In this document: piece by piece, positions 12,001 to 21,000 of the stretch | How the letters are laid out: the number at the start of each line of letters is the position of its first letter | How positions within the stretch are numbered: the first letter of the stretch is position 1 | Origin: Vitrella brassicaformis | Lineage: Eukaryota > Sar > Vitrellaceae | Direction: 5' to 3' | Assembly: GCA_001179505.1 (NCBI GenBank) | Contig: CDMY01000685.1 | Location: forward strand, 5,411 to 30,797 | Length of the DNA: 25,387 nucleotides | The notes under the pieces: generated by a model | The model's database searches: none | Told to the model about the DNA's origin: nothing | The model's input: only the letters and a program-made list of their open reading frames with translations | Program-made: the position numbers and the translations under genes

Positions 12001-15000
12001 CAGCTGCTCGTCAGACTCCCTTCGGCTGCCAATCTTGAACGCACCATCCTTGAGCAGCGTGCACCTTAAGGTGTGCGGCGAAGAAGCGCTGGTAAGGATG
12101 AGCGGCGCCTCGAAGCCCACATCCTCTATGGTGACGACATAGGATCGCACGCCTCCTCTCGGCCCCTTTGCCCCCCTCAGCTGGCGGTCAAGGGCTGCAC
12201 TCATGGCGATCTCCATGTACCCCGCCGCCGGCCATATCAGTTGCTTGGCCACGACGTGGTCTGCCACCAGCTGCCTCACAGAGCCATCGATCCGCGACTC
12301 GTATAAGACCACCGAGTCGTCGACCTGTCCAGCATCCTTCTTGGGCCTCCCGGCGATGAGGGGGTGCCGCAGCTCGGGCCACACGAACGACTGGCGGTTA
12401 GTGAAGAGGTCGCGGTTGACCTGCACAGCCACATGGGTTTTCCGGGCCGCAGCCACCTCCTTGACCAAGTCTGCGAAGCTCGTGGAGCCCTCCTCTGCAG
12501 AGCTGGACCCTATCCACTGCTTGGACGCTGCGACGCGGCCTGTCAGACACTGCTTGGCCATGGTCAGCAAGACGGCCTTGGGCCCGATCTCGATGAATAT
12601 GCTGCCGCCCGAGTGGTCAGCGCTGGCTTGCACAGCGCTGGCAAACCGCACGGGCTTGAGGATGTGGGAGGCCCAGTAGCTGGCGTCCTGGAGGATGTTC
12701 GTGGCCATCTCCCCGGTCACGGTCGAGTAGAAGTGGCAGTGGGGTGGGGCCAAGGACGTCTCCTCGACGAGGCGCGTGAAGGACTCCTTGATGCCCATCA
12801 TGAGATTGGAATGGAAGGCATGCGACACTGTCAGGTACTTGCAAGATCGGGTCGCTCCGAGGATCTCCAGGACCTGCTTGACAGCCTCGTCACGTCCCGA
12901 AAGCACCAAGCTCCGTGGACCATTGACGGCGGCGATGCTCACCAGCTGAGCAGCGGACTGCGGCAGCTGGCCCAGCGCCGCCTCGGCTTCTTCCTCACTC
13001 TTACGGATGGCAACCATGACGCCACCGTCCCGCGGCAGGTCACTCATGAGCCGAGATCGCTCCGACACGAGACGCAGGCCGCCCTCGAGCGTCAGAACTC
13101 CCGCAGTGACTGCAGCGACGTATTCGCCGAGGCTGTGGCCGACGACGGCGTCGGGTGTGATGCCGTGTGCCTTCCACAGCTCTGCCATGGCATACTCGAA
13201 GGTGAAGAGAGCGGGCTGGGCGTAGCGGGTGTCGTTGACGTCAGCACTGCCGTCGAAGATGATGTCCTTGATCGAGTAGCCCGCGTGGGCCATGAGGTAC
13301 ACATCACACCGGTCGAAGGCCTCACGGAAGGCATCCTCAGCCTCGTATAGCGTCTTGCCCATGCCGGCGCTCTGCGACCCCTGGCCAGTGAACAGGAAGA
13401 CCACCCCCGGCAGCGCCTTCCGAGGGGCGTCCTCCTCGCAACTGCCGTGCTTCTCCACCAGTGTCGCCATGGCATCAGGGTCGCCCTCCGAGCAGCACAC
13501 CGATGAGTTGGTACCTCCAAAGCCGAAGGAGCTCACTGTGAGCGTGAGCGGCCCCTCAGATGACAGGGCCATTGGCTGAGTGGGGAAGACCACTGGGAAG
13601 TCACCTGGGACGATGTTGTGGTTGAGGCTCGCGAGGTGCAGGTTGCCTGGCGCTTGGCGGTTCATGAGCACCAGCACAATCTTGATGAATCCTGAGATGC
13701 CCGCTGCGCCCTCGAGGTGACCGATGTTGGTCTTGAGAGCGCCTAGCACCAGCGGTGACGACGCACTCCTGTCCCTTGCGTAGACGGCCATGATCGAGTT
13801 GAACTCTATGGGATCGCCGAGGGAGGTGCCCGTGCCGTGACACTCCAGCATCGACACATCCGACGGCACCTTGTTAGCGTAGGCCAGGGCCGTCTCAAGG
13901 CACCTCTGTTGCGACGGGCCATGGGGTGCCGTCAGGCTCAAGCTTCTCCCATCCTGGTTGACGGCAGTGCCTTGCAGGGTGGCGAAGACGCTCAAGTCTC
14001 CTAGCGTCACTTTCTCAAACGTCTCGAGCACCACCACACCGCACCCCTCGCCCCTGACGTACCCGTCGGCGCTGTCGTCGAATGTGCGACACCGGCCCTC
14101 CGGGGACAGCATGCGGGCCTTGGAGAAGACCATGAAGGGCAGCGGGGCCGTCATGACCTGTACACCTCCAACGAGTGCGCCGCTACATCGTCCCTCACGC
14201 AGAGAGTGGAAGGCCACGTCCATGGCCACCAGCGACGACGAGCACGCTGTGTCGACGCTGATACTGGGGCCCTTCAATCCAAGGACGAACGACAGACGGT
14301 TGGCGACGATGGACGCGGCGATGGCCGTGCCCGTGTAGGGCGTCGGGATGGTTTCTTCACGGCTTGACAGGATGGCCCAGTCGTTGGAGCAGTTGCCCAC
14401 AAACACACCCATGTCGGCGCCCCGCACGTCTTTCAGACTGAGCCCGGCACAGTCGAGGGCGCTGGTAGAGACCTCCAGGAGTATGCGCTGCTGGGGGTCC
14501 ATCGTCACGGCCTCGCTGGGAGGGATGCCGAAGAACGAGTTGTCGAAGAGGTCGATGTCGTCCAGAAAGCCTCCCTGTTTGACGTAGTAGGACCGGCCAA
14601 ACTTCTCGACATTGGGGTCGTAGAGGCCCTCAACGTCCCAGCGCATCTGAGGCATCTCGGTGATGCAGTCCGTCTGCGTCATCATCATGTCCCAGAAAGC
14701 CAGGGGGCCGTCCACGCCGCCAGGCAGACGACACGACATTCCAACCACAGCAAGGCCTCGAGACTTTCCCGAGACTGCTGCTGAAGTGGGCGTTGTCGAG
14801 GACTCTCTCGCCTTGGGCTGTTTATCGTCCTCGAGGGTAGTGGCCACGTATGTGACGATGCCTTCGAGAGTGGGGTGGTCGAAGAGTGCCGTGGCGGGGA
14901 GGCTGACGCCCAGCCTGCTGCTCAAACTGTTGCGGAACTCGACGGCGCCCAAGGAGTCGATGCCGAGGTCCGCCAAGGGCATGTCCATTGGCGGCTTCTC

Positions 15001-18000
15001 GTCAATGCCCAACACGTCACGGGCAGTATCCATGGTGATCCGTTCCAGCATCTGGCGGCGCTTGGTACCACTCAGGCTGCGCAGCCAGTTCTGTGCGTCA
15101 AGGCCTTGTTGGGCTGCTTTGGCATCAAGCTGCAGCGGCTTGACGCGAGAGAAGAGGTTGTTGTAGTGCTGGCCCGAAAAGGCCCTGAGAAGGAGACTCG
15201 TGTCGAGTGGCTGGGCTGTCGTGACACCGCCGGCAGGGTGGGCGAGGAGGGAGTCGAGCAGACGGAGGGCCAGCTCGTTGGAGATGGGCGGGATGCCCGC
15301 GGCCTTCATCTTGTCCATGCTGCCCGCCGCTGTCGCCATGCCTTGGTCCGACCACGGACCCCACTGGATGCTCATTGAAGGACGCTGAAGGAACGGACCA
15401 ACACGACACACACACCAGACAGACAGAGACAGACAGAGGGGACACGTTCAGTACAGATGGGTGACGAACACGCACATGAGTGGTCTGCTCACCTCTGACG
15501 ATTGTCGATAGCTGACGAGTGCGTCCAGACAGGCGTTAGCGGCACTGTAATTGCTCTGGCCCACGTTGCCCAACAGGCTCGTGATGGACGAGAAAGCCAC
15601 GAAGCGCTGGAAAGGCGACTTCAGCTGTTGTTCCGCTCGGTGGATGTTCCACGCTCCCACAGCCTTGCCGACGTATGTGGTGCGGATGGTGTCGGGTGTC
15701 TGCTGGGCGAGTGGGGCGTCGCTGAGTGCGCCTGCGGCGTGGAAGACGTGTGAGATGCGAAGGCCCTCCTGCTCGAGACCGCTCATGACCTCCAGCACAC
15801 TCGTCTCAGCTCCGACGTCGCAGCTGATGGCCCTCACAGCTGCCCTGGAGTGCTGAAGCCGCGCCCATCGATCGGCCATCGACGCATCTGGCGCGCCTCG
15901 CCGTGAGAGAAGAGCGATATGGCGGGCGCCTTGCTCCACCAGCCAGTCGGCGAGCACCAGGCCCAGCCCGCCTGTGCCGCCCGTGACGACATGCACCCCA
16001 GATGCATCTGTGGCCGTGTCGACGGAGCTGGTGACGTTGACGATGACCTTGCCGATGTGCTGAGCTTGCTGCATGAAGCGGAAGGCCGCTGTGAGGCCGG
16101 TGCTCTTGTCACTGCTGTAGATGTCGAAGTTGCAGAGAGGGATTGGCTGGATGGACTGCCCCTCTGCCAGGGTGCTGATGTCGTCGAGAAGCTGACCGAA
16201 CCACTGCGGGCGGGCCTCGATCATGTGGTCAAGGGCCACTGTCGTGTAGTGCACGTCTGGCCGCACACTCTTCATCTGCTCCTCCGTCCAGATGCCGCGC
16301 TTGCCCAGCTCCACGAACCGGCCGCCGTGGCCCAAGGACTCCAGTGAGGCCGGGATGTAGTCGTCAATCAGAGAGTTGAGCACCACAGTGGCGAGGCCCC
16401 CACTGGCAGTGAGGCTCTGCATCTCCTGCCTGAACTGTGAGGCGTCTCGTGAGGTTGCGATGAATACGATGCCCATCTGCCGAAGGAAGTCTTGCTTCTT
16501 GGCCGATCCCGCCGTGGCAATCACGTCCGCTCCCACTCGTCTGCAGTACTGGATAGCGGCGAGCCCCACTCCACCGGTGGCCGCATGGACCAACACACGG
16601 TCACCCTTCACCACCTTGGCCGCGTAGCGCAACGAGAACTCCACGGTGGCAAACACGCTGGGCAGGGAGGCCGCAGCGCTGAATGACCAGCCGGACGGCA
16701 TGCGGGCCAGCGTCCACTCGCTCGTCGTGGCGTAGGTCTTGAGGCACCCAGGGGAGATGCCGTAGACGCTGTCACCCACCTTGAACCGCCCGTCTGTCTG
16801 GTCGGCAGTGCCGATCCGGACGACTGTCCCCGCACAGTCGCCACCGGGCGGCCCAGGGTCGCCGGGATACAGCCCCATGACATTGAGGACGTCCCGGAAG
16901 TTGAGGCCGATGGCGCGAATCCGAACCTCCACTTGCTGAGCCGACAGGTCGATGGCACGGGCCTCTTGAGGCATCGGGTGGAGGGACAGGTTGGAGATGG
17001 CCCCTCGCTCAGACATGACCACCTGGATGGGCCCCCTCTGCTGGATCCCCTGTGCTGGATGGACCCTCGGGACAAGGGTGCTGCCCTGCCGCACACACAT
17101 CTCCATCTCGTTGGACTGCTGCACAAGCCAGTCCGGCAGGGCCTCCTTGGTCAGCTCATCGACGTCGACACATGCGATACGATCCGCCATGCCCGTCTCC
17201 ACCTCACACTCGAGGCGAGCGGACCGCGCAAGGCCCCACAGCCCACCATGCACTGGCAAGCCGTCGAATGCAGTCGCGGCGCCCATCTGCTTGCGGGTCA
17301 GCAGCACCGTCCGGGGCATCTGGCGCTGAGCACGATGGACACTTAGGGCGGTCTGCACGAGCCTGACAGCTCCACAGATAACTGCAATGGGGTCAGCGGC
17401 GTAGGCGTCGTTGACGGCTGCCGCGTAGACGATTTGAGATGCCGTATGCGCCGACACAAGTGACTCAGACACCTCGTCAGCGGCCGCAAATCTGAGGCCC
17501 TCTCCCTCCCCCAGTGCTTCATTGAAGATGCGTTGCTGTTCATCTGATGCACCGATGACCAGGACGTTGCCGGCAGTGCCCTTGTTGGTCTCCTCGGCCA
17601 AAGGGACCCACTCGACCTCCCACAGGGAGGGCAGTGCTGCCGTGGTCTTGTTCGGCCGCCGTGAGAAGTCGACTTCCCGCAGCTTGAGGCCGCTCATGTG
17701 CAGAGCAAGATGGCCGTTTGCCGTCCTCAGAGTGACGTCGACCTCCGCTCCAGTCGCCTCTCGCGCCTTGAGCATCAGATGAGCCCACAGCTCTGTCACC
17801 CCAACGCAGGACCGCGGCCGTCTGCCGTACGTCATCCTCCTCACGCTCACTGGCACCATGGCCTTGGCGGATGGTGGCGCTTCGTCTGTGTCCTGCTGCT
17901 GCAGCAGCATGGCCGCCCCGTGCATGGCGCCATCCACCAGGGCGGGATGGTAGCCGAAGCCCTTCTCGAAGTCCTGAAGCTTGTCCACGCTGACGCGCAC

Positions 18001-21000
18001 AAGGGCCTCCCCCTCCCCCATTTGGGCACTCCGCAGCGCCTGGAAGCGGGGGCCGTACTCGAGGCCGATCTTGTTGAGAGATGTGTAGAGATGCGACACT
18101 GCAGATGGTACGGGGAGCCGTTCTTGCAGTGCCGTCAGCCAGTCTTCCTTATCGATGGCTGGGCTGCCCGCCGTCGGTGATTTCCCCTCCCAGAGGATCG
18201 CACGCGCCCTCACGTGCGGCTGCGGCTGGATGTCGCCCTGGTCCCCGCCACCCTGACTCCACAGAGTCGTCACTCCTTCCTTGTCAATGGTGCACCCAAA
18301 CATAGGCCTCTCCCCATCTGCTGCTGGGTCGATTGTCATGGGCACCTCGAAGCTCACGTCCTCGCACACGACCTCCTGGCCCTCCACCGGCACATTCTTC
18401 TTCTGCCACTGGAACATCGCACTGCCCAAAGCGTCGAGGTAGGCAGCCGCTGGGACGACGGCCATCCCCTGCACCACGTGGTCACCGAAGAGGGACAGGG
18501 CGCTGCGGGAGAGGGTCCGCGTCGACTCCAGTTCGATCCCCTCCGATGTGTCCTTGCCGCCGACCAGGGGATGCGGCACCTCCACCCAGGGAAATGACCG
18601 CCGGGTGAATGTCACCGGAGAGGCGGGCCCAGCGTCGCAGCTGTCCGGCCGCTCCAGGATGACATGCGCATTGGTGCCGCCGAAGCCGAAAGATGAGACG
18701 CCTCCGTATACGGCCCCGTTGCTGTCTGCCAGCTTGGCAGGCTCCGAGGGGAAGACCATGGGGACGTCGTTGACTGCGATGTGGGGGTTGAGGGCCGAGA
18801 AGTGGAGATTGGGCGGGGCGGTCTTGTTACGCAACACTAGAATGACCTTGAGCAGGCCAGCGATGCCCGCCGCTCCCTCCAAGTGGCCGATGTTGGTCTT
18901 CAGTGCGCCCATGACCAGTGGTCTGTCGCTGGCCCTTCCCCTGCCCAGCACGGCTCTGATGGCGCCCACCTCGATGGGATCGCCCAGACTCGTACCTGTC
19001 CCGTGAGTCTCAATGTAGCCGAGCGCATCATACGATATGCCTGAATGAACGAAGCAAACAACACAACAGCACCCAGCCAGCAGAAGGGAAACATACATAC
19101 AGGTGTGAGCAGCACCATGACTCATTCCTTTGTCTCGCTTGTGAATGACGGACGGACCTGCATCCTCGATGGCCTCGGCGAGAACCTGCTCCTGCGCAGG
19201 GCCGCTGGGAGCAGTCAGGCTGGCAGCTCGGCCACCATGGTTGACTGCTGAGCCACGAATGCGCGCCAACGCGTGTTTCTCCGTCACTCCCTCACTATCA
19301 CTGTCGGCTGCCGCCTTGAGTACGATGGTAGCGCAGCCTTCACCTCTGACGTATCCATCAGCCGAGGCGTCGAATGTCTTGCACCGTGCGTTCCTCGCCA
19401 TCATGCCGGCACGGCAGAAGGCGGCCGTCACCTTGGGCGACATCATCAGATTGACTCCAGAGGCAACTGCAGCTGAGCAGATGCCCTTCTGCAGGTACTT
19501 GACGGCCACGTCGACAGCCACAAGGGACGACGAGCATGCCGTGTCCAGTGTGAGGCTGGGCCCCTGGATGCCCAGCCAGTAGGACGACCGGTTGGCGATG
19601 ATCGATGGCGCACTGGACGTGGCCGAGTAGCTGCTGACGGGCAGAGCTGTGGAGTCCACGACGTACGACCACTCGTTGCAGCAGCTGCCCACAAAGACAC
19701 CGATGCGCTGCCGCACCAGAGCTGCACGCTCGAAGCCCGCCTGGTGCAGAGCGGTGAAGGTGACCTCCAGCAGGAGGCGCTGCTGGGGGTCCATGGTCCT
19801 CGCCTCGCTCTCGGCGATCTTGAAGAAGGAAGAGTCGAACAGCTCGGCGTCCCGAATGAATCCGCCCTCCTTGATGTGCATCTTGGTCTCGCCCCTGCCC
19901 TCGGGATTGGGGTCGTACCACTCGTCCGCATCCCATCGCGTCGGCGGCACCTCCACTATCGCATCATGACCTCCTACCACCATGCGCCACAAGTCGTCAA
20001 GGCTCTCCACGTCGCCCGGCAACCGACACGCGGCGCCCACCACGAGCACCGATGACGCATCAGCCGCGTCGGTCACCCTGGACAGTGCCCTCGATGAGAG
20101 GAAGGCAGTCGATTCAGTCAGCATTTCCACCAGATAGTCACATATGGCGCTGAGGGTGGGGTAATTGAAGATCAAAGATGGTTCCAAGCTGGGGGGAGGG
20201 AGGGTGGGACAGACACAATCAACACACAAAGACAGACACGCATCGATGAATGGATGGATGGGTGCACTCTGAGGCTACTGTGTCACTCACTCACTGTTGT
20301 CTCACTCAGGTACCTGATGTTCAGACGGCTTGCCACCAGATCAGTGAATTCCACGGCGCCGATCGAGTCCACGCCCAGCTCCAGCAAGGACGCATCGATC
20401 TCAGGCACTCGACCGTCGCCAAGGATCGCCTCTGCGCTCTCTATCAGCACTCGCAGTACCTCCTCGCGATCGGCTGGCGAGGGCTGCGGTGGGGAGTCCG
20501 GGGCAGGCGGGGAGTCGACAGCCGCCCGAGAAGAAGGGGTGGTGGGGACTCTCTCAGACGCGTCCTCAGGAGCGGGGGGCTCGGCAACCCACTCCTTGCG
20601 AAATGTTGGCGTCTCGGGTGGTGCGGCTGCCGATTTCAACCGCGCCACCTCACTCATGGTGACGGACAGCAGGACGCCAGCCTGCTCGCCGCTCTCGATC
20701 AAATCCTTGGTCTTCTGGCGCTGGATCTTGCCGCTGGTTGTCTTCGCGATGCTCCTTGGCTTCAGCAAAGACACTCGGTGCACTGGCATGCCCAGCTTGG
20801 CGGCGACGTTGCCTCCGATGTGCTGCGCGAGTGTTTTGAGGACCTCCTCCTCACTCGCCTTGCGATCTTGCCCGAGGCCCAGACGCCTGCCGAGCCATCC
20901 CAGTGAAGTGCGATGCGCGGGGGTGTCGGCCCTCGCCGGGTCCGCCATGTAGGCATCCACTCGCTCAGCGAGCTTCTCAGGTCGGACCTCCACAGCTATG

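Larger units (their letters stand above)
8850..14765 (-). other. Elongation module 2, core: KS-AT-DH-psiKR-ER-KR
   Basis: KS2 (about 2567-2993) has DTACSSS with Cys2739, CHGTGTS and NIGHLEG. Its C-terminal signature is NSSVCC instead of NAHVILE. AT2 (about 3016-3337) is the only acyltransferase in the window. It has TGQGSQ, the nucleophile motif GHSLGEY with Ser3109, and HAFHS, which in this family points to malonyl-CoA. DH2 has His3401 in HVVAKQLIWP, where a Lys replaces the usual Gly, and Asp3575 in LDGALQ. ER2 has GLNFRDLLI and HAATGGVGLT. KR2 has an intact TGGLGGLG site, but the catalytic Tyr is His4405 in SNHGAAN (codon CAT, 9143-9145), so reduction is probably lost. The usual post-KR tail ending in PFFSRL follows. 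Confidence 0.9.
14880..20055 (-). other. Elongation module 1: KS-DH-psiKR-ER-KR-ACP, no AT
   Basis: KS1 (about residues 877-1306) has DTACSSS with Cys1050, the first active-site His in ETHGTGTS and the second in NIGHLEG. Only about 65 residues separate the KS end (NAHVILE) from the DH, so there is no acyltransferase. DH1 has an intact HxxxGxxxxP with His1363 and a DGAMH motif with Asp1545. A structural pseudo-KR precedes ER1, which shows GLNFRDVLN and the nucleotide site HAATGGVGLA. KR1 has TGGTGGLG, the catalytic SNYSAAN with Tyr2340, and LSD at the LDD position, which suggests a B-type ketoreductase. ACP2 has GIDS with Ser2502. All reductive sites look intact, so a fully reduced two-carbon extension is inferred, provided malonyl units are supplied by another AT. 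Confidence 0.9.

Noticed and set aside
19041-19157. 39 in-frame residues within KS1 read as coding
   Set aside because: KS1 without them aligns without gaps to KS3, and the segment has GT and AG ends, so it is better explained as an intron.
1841-20229. The three long minus-strand open frames (1841-11437, 11467-15411, 15448-20229) as three separate genes
   Set aside because: Each begins or ends inside a domain (ER3, DH2, KR1, ACP1). GT-AG splicing in matching phase joins them into one protein with continuous domains.
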